DNA of 22,128 bases from Planctomycetaceae bacterium (GTDB lineage Bacteria > Planctomycetota > Planctomycetia > Planctomycetales > Planctomycetaceae): NCBI GenBank assembly GCA_020426425.1, contig JAGQQB010000008.1:1-22128 (forward strand), in the 5' to 3' direction. Below are positions 6,402 to 15,338 of the stretch, one piece after another. The position numbers were made by a program, and so were the translations under genes. How positions within the stretch are numbered: the stretch's first letter is position 1; each line of letters opens with the position of its first letter. The notes beneath the pieces are model-generated. The model made no database searches and was not told where the DNA came from. It saw only the letters and a list, made by a program, of their open reading frames with translations.

Positions 6402-7846
6402 TGCACATGCGCGCTTCCTCCGCATGGTATCGCCTGTGCCTGGTGTTCTCGCTCGCGCTGCACTTGCCCGCCGGGGCAGCCACGCTGAACGCAGCCGAAC
6501 GCCCCAACATCCTGCTGCTCATTGCGGACGATTTGGGTTACGCGGAACTGGGCTGTCAGGGAAACACCGATGTCCCGACGCCACATCTTGACCGATTGGC
6601 AGCACAAGGGACGCGGTACACCAACGGCTACGTGACGGCCGCATTCTGCAGCGCGTCGCGGGCGGGGCTGATGACCGGGCGCTATCAGAATCGCTTCGGC
6701 TACGAATTCAATCCGATTGGGGCGCAAAACTCGGATTGGGATATTGGGCTGCCAACCTCGCAGTCCACGCTGGCCGACCATCTGCAGCGCCTGGGGTATG
6801 CAACTGGACTGGTGGGCAAATGGCATCTGGGTGGGACGGCTCCGTACCATCCCTTGCGGCGCGGCTTCGATGAGTTCTTCGGCTTCCTACACGAAGGGCA
6901 CTTCTTTGTGCCACCGCCGTACGAGCATGTCGTCACCATGCTGCGCCGCAAGGCGCTCCCCGATGGCTCACAAGGACGCTGGATCAGTTCCGATGGACAA
7001 TTAGTGCTCAGCACGCACATGGGGCATTCCGAGCCCGCGTACGATGCCGACAATCCACTGCTGCGCGGGAGTCAACCGGTCCATGAGTCGACCCATTTGA
7101 CCGATGCCTTCACGCGAGAAGCGATCCAGTTCATTCGGCGGCATCGGGAACGCCCGTTCTTTTTGTGTGTCGCGTACAACGCCGTTCACAGTCCGCTCCA
7201 GGGAGATCGACAGTACTTCGACCAGCTCGGGCACATCCCCGACGTTCATCGCCGCATTTTTGCCGCGATGCTACAGCATCTGGACGACAGTGTTGGAGAC
7301 GTGCTGGCGACACTTGATGAATGCGAGCTGACCAACGAAACCTTCGTCTGCTTCCTGAGCGACAACGGCGGTCCCACAAAAGAACTGACGTCGAGCAACC
7401 TGCCGCTCCGGGGTGGAAAGGGCGAGATGTACGAAGGAGGCATTCGGGTACCATTCCTCGTGCGATATCCGACTCACGTCGCCGCCGGAGCGATCGAAGA
7501 CCGGCCAGTCAGTTCACTCGACCTCACCCCCACCGCACTAACATTGGCTGGTGCAGACGCTGCGTCATTCACCGATCTCGATGGTCAATCACTGCTGCCA
7601 TCGGTTGCAGAGCCGCGCACGTTGTACTGGCGGACCGGCAACAAGTCGGCGATCCGTCGCGGTCCGTGGAAGCTGGTCCGCAATGGGCGCAGCAAGAACC
7701 GATGGGAACTGTATCACCTCGTCGAGGATCCCTCGGAAACACACGATCAACTCAACGACCATGCCCAGGTCGCCCAGGAATTGGAATCTGAGTGGAGCCG
7801 ATGGAACGCCGACCTCCCCGCACCGGAACCATTGCCCCGACCCTGA
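6401..7846 (+). CDS. Exported sulfatase (arylsulfatase family)
   Basis: A 481-residue type I sulfatase. I chose ATG 6401, which overlaps the FGE stop; GTG 6398 or ATG 6407 are also possible. Residues ~1-31 are a signal peptide ending near LPAGAATLNA. The mature part starts PNILLLIADDLGYAELGCQG with the metal-binding Asp pair (~43-44). The maturation motif is CSASR at 83-87 followed by AGLMTGR, the cysteine form that FGE converts to formylglycine. VGKWHLGG (~138-145), YNAVHSPLQG (~259-268) and LSDNGGP (~319-325) supply further active-site residues. The C-terminal region has the usual KLVRNGR and ELYHLVEDPSE segments. It hydrolyses sulfate esters, in planctomycetes often on algal polysaccharides; the substrate cannot be told. 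The upstream gene encodes its likely maturase. Confidence 0.93.
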   Translation: MHMRASSAWYRLCLVFSLALHLPAGAATLNAAERPNILLLIADDLGYAELGCQGNTDVPTPHLDRLAAQGTRYTNGYVTAAFCSASRAGLMTGRYQNRFGYEFNPIGAQNSDWDIGLPTSQSTLADHLQRLGYATGLVGKWHLGGTAPYHPLRRGFDEFFGFLHEGHFFVPPPYEHVVTMLRRKALPDGSQGRWISSDGQLVLSTHMGHSEPAYDADNPLLRGSQPVHESTHLTDAFTREAIQFIRRHRERPFFLCVAYNAVHSPLQGDRQYFDQLGHIPDVHRRIFAAMLQHLDDSVGDVLATLDECELTNETFVCFLSDNGGPTKELTSSNLPLRGGKGEMYEGGIRVPFLVRYPTHVAAGAIEDRPVSSLDLTPTALTLAGADAASFTDLDGQSLLPSVAEPRTLYWRTGNKSAIRRGPWKLVRNGRSKNRWELYHLVEDPSETHDQLNDHAQVAQELESEWSRWNADLPAPEPLPRP

Positions 7847-7987
7847 TCGCAACTGCATTTTGCGTCGTAGATCGCTCTCCAATCCAACGCCTGATTTGGA
7901 ACATGATCTGCGGTTGTACACTGTCAATGATGCAACACAAGCCAAGTCCATGAAGAACCGGATCCGGCCACCGTATCTCTCGCAACA

Positions 7988-9049
7988 ATGACTGAGTCCG
8001 ACTCATTCCTGCATCTGTTGAGTCGCGCGTTACAGACTGCGGCGGTGCAGGGGAACGTTTTGATCGCCGTGTCGGGAGGAGCAGACAGCATCGCGCTCCT
8101 GCAGGGCTGCTGTCGCTTGCAGGAATCGCTGGGGATCCGGGTGCATGCGGCACACTTCGATCACGCTCTGCGGGCCGATTCCGCTGAAGATCTGGACTGG
8201 GTCCGACGGCAGTGTCTCGATCATGACATCCCGTTTGTTGGGAAGCGGCGGGCCGCCGTTGCGCGCGCCACACACGTCGAGGAAGATGCCCGACATGATC
8301 GCTACACGTTTCTACAACATGCGGCGCACGACTTTGACTGTCGTTGGATCGCGCTCGGACATACCGCGAATGATCAAGCTGAGACCGTGTTGCATCACAT
8401 TCTGCGCGGGACCAGCATCAGCGGACTCGCAGGCATTCCCTGCGTCCGCGCGCTGGACGAGCAATGTTCGCTCGTGCGACCGCTATTGGGCATCGAACGT
8501 GAGGTGATCGAACAGTGGTTGCGGTACGAATCGCTGACCTGGCGGGAAGATCCCACGAATCGGGATTGCGCGCTCACCCGAAATCGTCTCCGGCATGAAC
8601 TGCTCCCCCTCCTGAGGCAGTCGATCAATCCACAAGTTGACGACGCGCTCATCCGACTCTCAGCACAGGCGCGTCGGGTTCAAGAGGCATTGGATTGGTC
8701 GGCGGCCAGGCTGCGGGAACATGTGGTCATTGATGGTGAGCCAGATGATGTCATCGCCCGCGTCGACTGCCGACCGTTGCGCGACATCCCGGCGGCGATT
8801 CTGGGTCAGTTTCTCATCCGACTCTGGGACGAACTTGGCTGGCCAAGACAGAAGGTGTCCTCCATTCATTGGACGGCGTTGACGTCGCTTCTCCAGCGAA
8901 CTGGCGCACCAAGCGGACATTCACTGCCAGGCGGCATTCAGGCCGACTGGCGCCGCAGTGTGCTGACGCTGTCACGTTCGCGGCGGCATCACGATGGCAC
9001 GCCAACTGAGCACTCAACACGTGCGACAGACCCGTCGGATGCGGACTGA
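7988..9049 (+). CDS. tilS: tRNA(Ile)-lysidine synthetase
   Basis: A 353-residue N-type ATP pyrophosphatase from ATG 7988. TilS attaches lysine to C34 of the CAU-anticodon tRNA(Ile), so that it reads AUA. The PP-loop motif SGGADS is at 29-34; HAAHFDHALRADSAEDLDWV, LGHTANDQAETVLHHILRGT and the DPTNRDCALTRNRLRHELLP block are all TilS signatures. The protein is shorter than the E. coli enzyme (about 430 residues) and appears to lack most of the C-terminal TilS domain, as is known for several compact family members. Past residue ~325 there is a polar, low-complexity tail. It is 141 bp after the sulfatase and 176 bp before hflX, all on the plus strand, with no sign that the three share a role. Confidence 0.94.
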   Translation: MTESDSFLHLLSRALQTAAVQGNVLIAVSGGADSIALLQGCCRLQESLGIRVHAAHFDHALRADSAEDLDWVRRQCLDHDIPFVGKRRAAVARATHVEEDARHDRYTFLQHAAHDFDCRWIALGHTANDQAETVLHHILRGTSISGLAGIPCVRALDEQCSLVRPLLGIEREVIEQWLRYESLTWREDPTNRDCALTRNRLRHELLPLLRQSINPQVDDALIRLSAQARRVQEALDWSAARLREHVVIDGEPDDVIARVDCRPLRDIPAAILGQFLIRLWDELGWPRQKVSSIHWTALTSLLQRTGAPSGHSLPGGIQADWRRSVLTLSRSRRHHDGTPTEHSTRATDPSDAD

Positions 9050-9225
9050 TGGATTGCCGCGAACCTGTCCGGCATTTCCAGTGTCCCGTTTCGTCAGCGC
9101 GGAAACTCCGCCCGAATCGGCATTCATGCCTGTTCCCATGTCGGATGGTCGCATAGAGTTCTCTGCATCTGGTCCATCCAGAGCCTCCGGGTGGTCGGAT
9201 CAGCACGAGTTGCCCTGATCGATCG

Positions 9226-10668
9226 GTGCCGGATCGAAGTTCCTCATCCACGAACACATCGTTGTCTCAACCTGAACAGGTTCACTTGGCAGAAACACAA
9301 CGCGAAAAGCTGAAAGTCGCCGCCCGGAAGTGCGTGCTGGTGACCGTCATCGATCCCGCCAGCCGTATCGATCGTGACCAGGCACTCGACGAAATGGCCG
9401 GACTGGTCAAGACCGCTGGCTCCGAAGTGGTGGGCGAAGTGATGCAGGTCCGCGATCGGCCTGATCCCGCAACCTACATCGGCAGTGGCAAGGTCCAGGA
9501 ACTCAAGCATCTCATCGGCATGACCGGAGCCGACCTGATTGTGTTCGACAATCTGCTCTCGCCGTCGCAGGGAAAGAACCTCGAATCGGAAACGAAGACG
9601 CAGGTGGTTGATCGCAGTGAGGTCATTCTCGATATCTTCGCCACGCATGCCCGGACCTACGAAGCCAAGCTGCAGGTCGAACTGGCGCAGTTGCTGTACA
9701 TGCGACCGCGACTGACACGCATGTGGACCCACCTGGAGCGAATTCAGGGGGGCATTGGCAGCGGCAAAGGTCCCGGGGAAAAGCAGCTGGAGACCGACCG
9801 TCGACTCGTCGACAAACGCATCTCGGAACTCAAACGCAAACTCGGCGAAGTCGAGAAGCGACGCGAGCAACTCGTGGCCGGTCGCAATGAACACAAGACA
9901 GTGTCACTCGTCGGATACACAAACGCCGGTAAGAGCACCTTGATGAACGCGCTGACGGGCGCCGATGTCTACATTGCCGACAAACTGTTCGCGACACTCG
10001 ACACCCGCACCCGGAAATGGTCCATCCCGCATTGGGGCGACGTGCTGCTAAGCGACACGGTCGGATTCATTCGCAATCTGCCGCACCATCTCGTCGCTTC
10101 ATTCCGTTCGACGCTGGAGGAAGCGCGGCATGCCGATCTGCTGCTGCATGTGGTGGATGCCAGTCACCCCGAAGCGCTGCAACACATCCGCACGGTTGAT
10201 GAAGTATTAGACGAGATCGGTGTTGATCACTCGAACACGTTGCTGGTCCTCAACAAACTCGATGCCGTCGCCGACCGATCGTATGTCGACGTATTGCGAG
10301 CAACGTTTCCAAACTCACTGGCGGTGAGCGCGCTGGAAGGTCACGGCCTGAAGCGACTCGCAGCGGAAGTCGCCGACCGGTTGGCCGAAGGTTATCTCGA
10401 TCTGAAAATTGACTCGACGGTCGCGAACGGCAAGCTCCTGGGCTTTCTGCGCGAACATGCCGAACTCAAGGAAACGACGTATGGTGAAGACAACACAGTG
10501 CAGTACGTCTGCCGCCTGCCGCGCGCGTACCTGGGCGTGTTGAAGAAGGATCAAATCCCCTTCGAAGTGCTCAATGGCGCGCATCTGCTCGACGCCGACG
10601 CCGAAGATGAATCGTGGCTCGATGAACTTCTCAGCCGTCGTCAGGCAGCGTCCGCTTCGGCGACATAG
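9226..10668 (+). CDS. hflX: GTPase HflX (ribosome-associated)
   Basis: A 480-residue protein. The start is uncertain: GTG 9226 gives a polar ~25-residue leader and is not preceded by a Shine-Dalgarno; a TTG a little downstream is possible. The N-terminal HflX domain shows VQVRDRPDPATYIGSGKVQEL-like sequence (~77-97) and LYMRPRLTRMWTHLERIQGGIG with GPGEKQLETDRR (~160-195), diagnostic for HflX. A coiled-coil linker with KRISELKRKLGEVEKRREQL follows. The GTPase domain has G1 GYTNAGKS (~229-236), G3 DTVGF (~277-281), G4 NKLD (~343-346) and a SALEG G5. HflX binds and splits stalled ribosomes, especially under heat or antibiotic stress. The last ~100 residues are the usual C-terminal domain plus a polar tail. 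It converges with the hydrolase gene over a 92-bp gap without a clear terminator. Confidence 0.95.
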   Translation: MPDRSSSSTNTSLSQPEQVHLAETQREKLKVAARKCVLVTVIDPASRIDRDQALDEMAGLVKTAGSEVVGEVMQVRDRPDPATYIGSGKVQELKHLIGMTGADLIVFDNLLSPSQGKNLESETKTQVVDRSEVILDIFATHARTYEAKLQVELAQLLYMRPRLTRMWTHLERIQGGIGSGKGPGEKQLETDRRLVDKRISELKRKLGEVEKRREQLVAGRNEHKTVSLVGYTNAGKSTLMNALTGADVYIADKLFATLDTRTRKWSIPHWGDVLLSDTVGFIRNLPHHLVASFRSTLEEARHADLLLHVVDASHPEALQHIRTVDEVLDEIGVDHSNTLLVLNKLDAVADRSYVDVLRATFPNSLAVSALEGHGLKRLAAEVADRLAEGYLDLKIDSTVANGKLLGFLREHAELKETTYGEDNTVQYVCRLPRAYLGVLKKDQIPFEVLNGAHLLDADAEDESWLDELLSRRQAASASAT

Positions 10669-10760
10669 CCGAGTGCGTTCGGGGCCGAGTGCGCTCAGGA
10701 ACGACGCAAAGCACATTCCGCACACCTGCTGCTCGCAACGGCAGGTCACGCGTGCGGCAT

Positions 10761-12107
10761 TCATTCAGCCTGCGCCGGCGCGGACTTCGTTCCCACCGTG
10801 TTGACCGCGATCACCTGATACACATGCTGCTCGCCGGGCTTCGCCGCTGTGTCCTCGTATCGCATTTCCACGAGTGGCTGCACAGGCGTATCGCTGTACT
10901 GCAATCCCTGGAACACCGGGCGACCGTAGGGGTTCTTCGATTGTTCTGGAACCTGCGCGAGTGGTTGCCCGTCGCGCTGAATCACGAAGTAGGCCAAGCC
11001 GCTTTGCAGGTCGGCGGTGCAATCCCAAGTCAGCACATGGCCGCCCAGGCGCACGTTCGTCGGCGCTGGTGGCGGCGTGGCATCGGTGAGTTGAGTGTCC
11101 TGGACATACTGCATCCAAGTGCGGGCGATGTCGGCATTGGGTAACCAGCCAAGTTGTCGAACATCACCCTGATAGCCCGCTACCTCGACGGCAGTGCCTT
11201 CGGTGAGGGAACCGAGCCATGCCCCACTGGTTGACATCGGGCGCAGCGGTTGCCCCGGTTCCTCCGGAAGTCGGGCGCTGAGACACGCGTCCAGCCAGGC
11301 GATCGCCATGTAGCGCTGATTGCCACACTCATGCGCCGTGAGTGGATCGACTGCCACGCCGACTAGACCTCCGCGGCCCCGGACGGCATGGAAGAACGTC
11401 TCGTTCGCCGGCCACACGCCAGCGAAGCGGCCTTCCTTGACCGTCACCCCTTCCTTCGTGCCCGGATTACACATGATCGGAACCGTGAGCGCGGCATCTG
11501 GCAATTCGTGTGGCTTGATGGCGGCGCGATCAGGATTTGCTTCCAACAATGGGACGCCAGATCGCAGCCACGCGGCGGCGACACGTTCAGGATGCGTGAG
11601 CACCATGCCGCCCGCCCAATGACCACCGCCACTGTGCCCCCACAATGCCCATGGGACTTCCGTGAGTTCCAAATGCCCCGACTGCGTCCCCAGATCCTTA
11701 AGCCCCTGCTGAAATGCAGCTCCCGATCCATTGCGAGGATCACACCACAACTGACAGTCTGCCGCCTGTGGCTGTTCGTATGCCGGAGCCAGCAAAGCAC
11801 ATCGATGCTTGGCGGCGAGCGCCTGCCAATGCAGATCGAAAGCCCCAGTTAGTCCCGACTTGCACGACCCTTCACCGCAACCGTGCTGATGGACAATCAC
11901 ACCCCGCAACGGGCCATCGCCAGCGGGAATCCAGATCGTGTAGTTCACGGCAAACGCCAACTGCCCCGGCTCGGTCGATGCCGCATACCGCACGCGGTAG
12001 TAGGGCGGTTGTGCATCAGGGAAGACATCGTACGGAGCTTCCTGGGCAATCGCGCTGCCGCAACACAGTAGGGTCACGCACAGGAGGGACAACGAGAATC
12101 TCGACAT
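10761..12107 (-). CDS. Secreted alpha/beta hydrolase with C-terminal FN3-like domain
   Basis: A 448-residue protein from ATG 12107, preceded by GGAG at eight bases; an upstream extension of the frame has no signal character. Residues 1-21 form a signal peptide ending SAIAQ. The hydrolase part spans ~40-340: VIVHQHGCGEGSC (~70-82) resembles the strand before the oxyanion hole, and WGHSGGGHWAGG contains the nucleophile elbow with Ser159. Candidate acid and His residues of the triad are in the DPLTAHECG segment and nearby. Several cysteines suggest disulfides outside the cytoplasm. From ~355 the sequence PPPAPTNVRL...TWD...YFVIQRDG...YQVIAVN has the pattern of a fibronectin type III domain, usual in carbohydrate- or surface-binding. 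Esterase or depolymerase activity is likely; the substrate is unknown. Confidence 0.78.
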   Translation of the reverse strand: MSRFSLSLLCVTLLCCGSAIAQEAPYDVFPDAQPPYYRVRYAASTEPGQLAFAVNYTIWIPAGDGPLRGVIVHQHGCGEGSCKSGLTGAFDLHWQALAAKHRCALLAPAYEQPQAADCQLWCDPRNGSGAAFQQGLKDLGTQSGHLELTEVPWALWGHSGGGHWAGGMVLTHPERVAAAWLRSGVPLLEANPDRAAIKPHELPDAALTVPIMCNPGTKEGVTVKEGRFAGVWPANETFFHAVRGRGGLVGVAVDPLTAHECGNQRYMAIAWLDACLSARLPEEPGQPLRPMSTSGAWLGSLTEGTAVEVAGYQGDVRQLGWLPNADIARTWMQYVQDTQLTDATPPPAPTNVRLGGHVLTWDCTADLQSGLAYFVIQRDGQPLAQVPEQSKNPYGRPVFQGLQYSDTPVQPLVEMRYEDTAAKPGEQHVYQVIAVNTVGTKSAPAQAE

Positions 12108-12130
12108 TGTTGAACTCCGCAAGTTGGTGT

Positions 12131-12143
12131 GACGTGGCACGTC
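12131..12143. promoter_or_regulatory. Palindrome upstream of the hydrolase gene
   Basis: GACGTG-G-CACGTC, a 13-bp perfect palindrome with one central base, lies 24 bases before the hydrolase ATG. It has the size and position of a dimeric-repressor site; no regulator gene is adjacent. Confidence 0.3.
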
Positions 12144-12309
12144 GGCACTGATTCGATCGAACATGAGCATCGTCCGCAACGGCGTCCGTTGTAGCCCGGT
12201 CTCCCGTTGCTCGCCAGTCCACAAGGCGGGTTGACTCACTTCCGGTACGTTTGCTGGATGGTGCTCGCACCCGTAGTCGTCGGTCGCCCACTCTCAAGCG
12301 GCTCGCACC

Positions 12310-13596
12310 TCAGTCGACCGCAGCCCCGCGCGCGATCAGTTCATGCAGCAGAGTCAGTGCCTGATCGCGTGAACTCAGTTCATTGTTGAGTTGCGCATCG
12401 CGAATCGCGTCCAGCCAGTCGCGGAATTGCGGACCAGGCTGATACCCCAGTCCAATGAGATCGCGGCCTGTCAGCAGTTCCGCCGGATTGAGTTCCTCCG
12501 CCGGCGTATCTTCCAGGAAGTGATCCAGCCAGTCGTACGGTTCCAGCGTTTGCCCAACTGTGCGTGCCCAGGTCCGTTCCAATTGCAGCAGTTCGGCGAA
12601 CCCCGGCGCGATCGCCAGCCGTTTCAGGACTGCCAGTGACAACGAGGGCGCCTGCGCCAGTCCCCCAGCATGTTGTACGAGCCAGAGGATGCGGTTGCGA
12701 TCGTCATTGGAGAGCTTTAGACGCTGACAGACGTCGGGTACGGTTCCATGCGGCGGACCTTCTTTTCGGTTCCAGGTTTCCGGGCAGGGGACATGCCGCA
12801 ACAGGACACTCAGCGCCATGGCGAAACTGGCATTCCCGAGTTGTTCCAACACCTCGAGCGCCTCCTCCCAGCGTTCTTCCGCAAAGTGGATGGTGTGTTC
12901 CTGCACTTCTGGCAGAATCACTGGCAGCAGATTCACATCACGGCACAACCGCATTGCCGCAGCCCGTCGCGGCGAGATGAGCATCTTGCGGAATTCCTGT
13001 GTGATCCGTTCGGCACTCACGATCACGATCTGTGACGCCAGTTGCGAAACGGCCGCTCGCGTTTCTGCTTCCAAGTTGAAGTCCAACAGTGATGCGAACC
13101 GGACCGCGCGAAGCAGTCGTAGTTTGTCCTCGCCGAAGCGAGCGTGAGCATCACCAATCGCGCGAATCACGCGCCGCTCCAAATCACCTTGCCCGCCGAC
13201 GTAATCATGTACCTGTTCCGCAACGGGGTCGTAGAACATCCCGTTGATGGTGAAGTCGCGACGAAGGGCATCCTCCTGAGCGTTGCTGAAGTCGACGGCG
13301 CTCGGCCGCCGACCATCGTGATACTCCCCTTCACTGCGGAATGTTGCGACCTCCACCTGTCCCGCCGACTTCGGTCCGAGCACGATGATCACCCCGAAAC
13401 TCTCACCGACAGCCAGGGTGCGCCGCGCTCCGAACACCTCGCGGACCTGGGTCGGCGTTGCATCGGTAGCGACGTCGAAGTCATCCGGCGAACGTCCCAT
13501 CAGTAGATCGCGCACGCATCCTCCCGCCCACAGCGCGGTGTAACCGGCCTCGCGCAGACGTTGGATGACAGAAATGGAGAACTCGCGAGCGGTCAC
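12310..13596 (-). CDS. CCA-adding enzyme / poly(A) polymerase family nucleotidyltransferase
   Basis: A 428-residue class II nucleotidyltransferase starting at GTG 13596. The head has AGGCVRDLLMGRSPDDFDVATDATP (in two parts, ~24-48) with catalytic Asp39 and Asp41 in the DxD arrangement. RRDFTINGMFYDP (~113-125) and YVGGQGDLERRVIRAIGDA followed by FGEDKLRLLRAVRFAS are the next family motifs, giving the template-amino-acid region and tRNA-binding neck. The rest is helical. Such enzymes add CCA to tRNA 3' ends or poly(A) to RNA; the two activities cannot be separated by eye. A -10-like TATATT lies about 42 bases upstream on the minus strand (plus 13638-13643) without a good -35. The hydrolase gene follows after 202 bp, likely a separate unit. 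Confidence 0.92.
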   Translation of the reverse strand: MTAREFSISVIQRLREAGYTALWAGGCVRDLLMGRSPDDFDVATDATPTQVREVFGARRTLAVGESFGVIIVLGPKSAGQVEVATFRSEGEYHDGRRPSAVDFSNAQEDALRRDFTINGMFYDPVAEQVHDYVGGQGDLERRVIRAIGDAHARFGEDKLRLLRAVRFASLLDFNLEAETRAAVSQLASQIVIVSAERITQEFRKMLISPRRAAAMRLCRDVNLLPVILPEVQEHTIHFAEERWEEALEVLEQLGNASFAMALSVLLRHVPCPETWNRKEGPPHGTVPDVCQRLKLSNDDRNRILWLVQHAGGLAQAPSLSLAVLKRLAIAPGFAELLQLERTWARTVGQTLEPYDWLDHFLEDTPAEELNPAELLTGRDLIGLGYQPGPQFRDWLDAIRDAQLNNELSSRDQALTLLHELIARGAAVD

Positions 13597-13887
13597 AAGC
13601 TTGTCGATTGGAAGGGCTACTGATGGGAGCAGAATTCAATATAACTGAGCGTAGCAGATGCAGGGGCCGCAACAGAGTCATGCCGACGTATGCTGCGTCC
13701 CAGCGACACTAGCGTCGTGTGGACACCGTCGAGTTGATGCGGGTTCAACGGCGCGAGCGATGGTTGGTTTGGCGCAGCGTGCGATCGGGAGTCGACACTG
13801 CCGCGGCTTGGACCGTGCGCATGTCCCTGCAGTGGCAATGCACTTCGAATTGGGGACGGAACTCGGAGAGTGCCTGCTACGGGTGAC
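13597..13887. other. Spacer between xerC and the CCA-type gene
   Basis: A 291-bp stretch without a credible gene. Apart from the -10-like TATATT (minus strand, 13638-13643) it contains an imperfect palindrome around 13692-13710 (CGACACTAGCGTCG). Open frames on both strands have shadow-like composition. It separates the xerC stop from the next gene on the same strand and probably holds that gene's promoter. Confidence 0.35.
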
Positions 13888-14793
13888 TCAGTTCGCTTCT
13901 GAATGCGGATGGGCGTGCTCGTACGTTTCCCGCATCCGCCGCGTGCTCACATGCGTGTAGATCTGCGTCGTCGTCAGGCTCTTGTGACCGAGCAGTTCCT
14001 GTACGCTCCGCAGATCGGCTCCGCCATCGAGCAAATGGGTCGCGAAACTGTGCCGCAAAGTGTGCGGTGAGGTGATCGACTCCAGTCCCGTGTCACGGAT
14101 GTACTTCTCCAACATGCGTCCGACACTGCGCGTGGTCAACCGCTTGCCGAACTTGTTCGTGAACAGCGGTCCGCCACCGGACAGGCTTGCCTTGGGATGC
14201 AGATGCCGCACATCGAGCCAGCGATGCAGTGCCTTCGACGCGTAACTGCCAACCGGGGAGACCCGTTCCTTCTTGCCTTTACCGAACACCCGCAACACGT
14301 TGGCTTCGCGGTCCCAGTCGTTGAGATTCAGGCCGACGAGTTCGGCGACACGGAGACCGGCCGAGTACAGCGTTTCCAACATTGCCCGATCGCGCAATCC
14401 CAGCAAGGTGTTCGCTGGCGGTGCTTCCAACAGCTTCGCCACCTGTTCGGTGGTCAGGAAGTGCGGCAGCTTGCGACCAACCCGCGGTGTCCGCAGTGCG
14501 GTCGCCGGGTTGGAGGGGGTGAGTCCTTCGCGTGTGGTGTAACGGAAAAAACTTCGCAGTGCGGCAAGTCGGCGGGCCGTGGTCGACCGCGCGTACTGAC
14601 AGTCGTGCAGATAGGTGACATAACCACGCAGAATCGGCATGGTCAGTTGATCTGGATCGGGAATCCGTCCGACACGATCCTGCAGATAGTCGAAGAAGCT
14701 ATTGAAGTCTTCGCGGTAGGACTTGATCGTGAGTTCCGAGGCATTGCGTTCCAGTTTCAGGGAACGCAGAAACCCTTGCACGGCGGTTTCCAT
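13888..14793 (-). CDS. xerC: Tyrosine recombinase XerC
   Basis: A 301-residue tyrosine recombinase from ATG 14793, the normal Xer length. The N-terminal SAM-like DNA-binding domain covers ~1-90. The catalytic domain carries Arg148 (SAGLRVAEL), Lys172 (FGKGKKER), His244 and Arg247 (SPHTLRHSFATHLL), His270 (LLGHKSLTTTQ) and the nucleophile Tyr279 (IYTHV). Xer recombinases resolve chromosome dimers at dif during division. XerC is favoured over XerD by the FTNKFGKRLTTRSVGR segment, the VQELLGH form and the HAHPHSEAN ending, but this is a close call. Xer function and not a phage integrase is supported by the length, housekeeping surroundings and lack of phage genes. A conserved-looking 79-residue gene precedes it by 30 bp in the same direction, so they are probably co-transcribed. 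Confidence 0.92.
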   Translation of the reverse strand: METAVQGFLRSLKLERNASELTIKSYREDFNSFFDYLQDRVGRIPDPDQLTMPILRGYVTYLHDCQYARSTTARRLAALRSFFRYTTREGLTPSNPATALRTPRVGRKLPHFLTTEQVAKLLEAPPANTLLGLRDRAMLETLYSAGLRVAELVGLNLNDWDREANVLRVFGKGKKERVSPVGSYASKALHRWLDVRHLHPKASLSGGGPLFTNKFGKRLTTRSVGRMLEKYIRDTGLESITSPHTLRHSFATHLLDGGADLRSVQELLGHKSLTTTQIYTHVSTRRMRETYEHAHPHSEAN

Positions 14794-14823
14794 GAATTCG
14801 GTCCCGTTCCTCGCGCGATCGCG

Positions 14824-15063
14824 TTACGCGATGCGGCGAATGGGTGTGTGCGGATGGGAATCCATTTCCGCATCGGCCGATTCCTTGAGCTTGCGCACGC
14901 GCTGGCTGAGGACAGCGGCATCGTACCAGCTGAAGTTCAGTTCTGGATCGGCGGCATAACGTCCCAACGTCTGCAACAGTTCGGGCACACTGTTGTCGTC
15001 GTAAGTGAAGACGTAGCGCTCTCCGTCTTTCACCAGTGCCAACACATTAAGATTGTGAGACAT
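14824..15063 (-). CDS. Small conserved-looking protein of unknown function upstream of xerC
   Basis: A 79-residue protein from ATG 15063, preceded by AGGA at seven bases, which decides this start over the TTG at 15081. The sequence begins MSHNLNVLALVKDGERYVFTYDD and continues LQTLGRYAADPELNFSWYDAAVLSQRVRKL, followed by a polar tail with several His. It has alternating beta and helix character, no signal peptide, membrane segment or Cys, and no motif I can assign to a named family. I have an impression of similar small proteins in other planctomycetes, which I cannot verify here. The gap to xerC is 30 bp, so one transcript is likely. A function in chromosome processing is only a guess from position. 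Confidence 0.75.
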   Translation of the reverse strand: MSHNLNVLALVKDGERYVFTYDDNSVPELLQTLGRYAADPELNFSWYDAAVLSQRVRKLKESADAEMDSHPHTPIRRIA

Positions 15064-15338
15064 ACCAGCATCCTGCGGCAATTACTGCCGATCCGACAGG
15101 AATTCAAATGACCGACCTGTGGGTCAGTATCGGAGAATTGCCCGTCCGGCATTGGCCGAAATCGGCATCGGCCCGACTCAGTCGTAGATGCCTGGCTGCG
15201 ACTCGCTACTGTCGGATTGGTTTGCCCAATGCGTCGTGGTTGACAGTTTGCGATGGACGGTTGGCTCTTGGCGAGAGCTCACCCACTCAACCAGCAGGGT
15301 TCGCAAGCAGCGATTGGCAAGCAGCCGACAACCGCTAC

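Noticed and set aside
13888..14793. Phage or integron integrase reading of the tyrosine recombinase
   Set aside because: Length, motif forms and housekeeping neighbours match XerC; no attachment site, phage gene or cassette array is visible.
14197..15111. Plus-strand frame of ~300 codons opposite xerC and the small upstream gene
   Set aside because: Antisense shadow; the minus strand carries all Xer catalytic residues and a well-placed ribosome binding site for the small gene.
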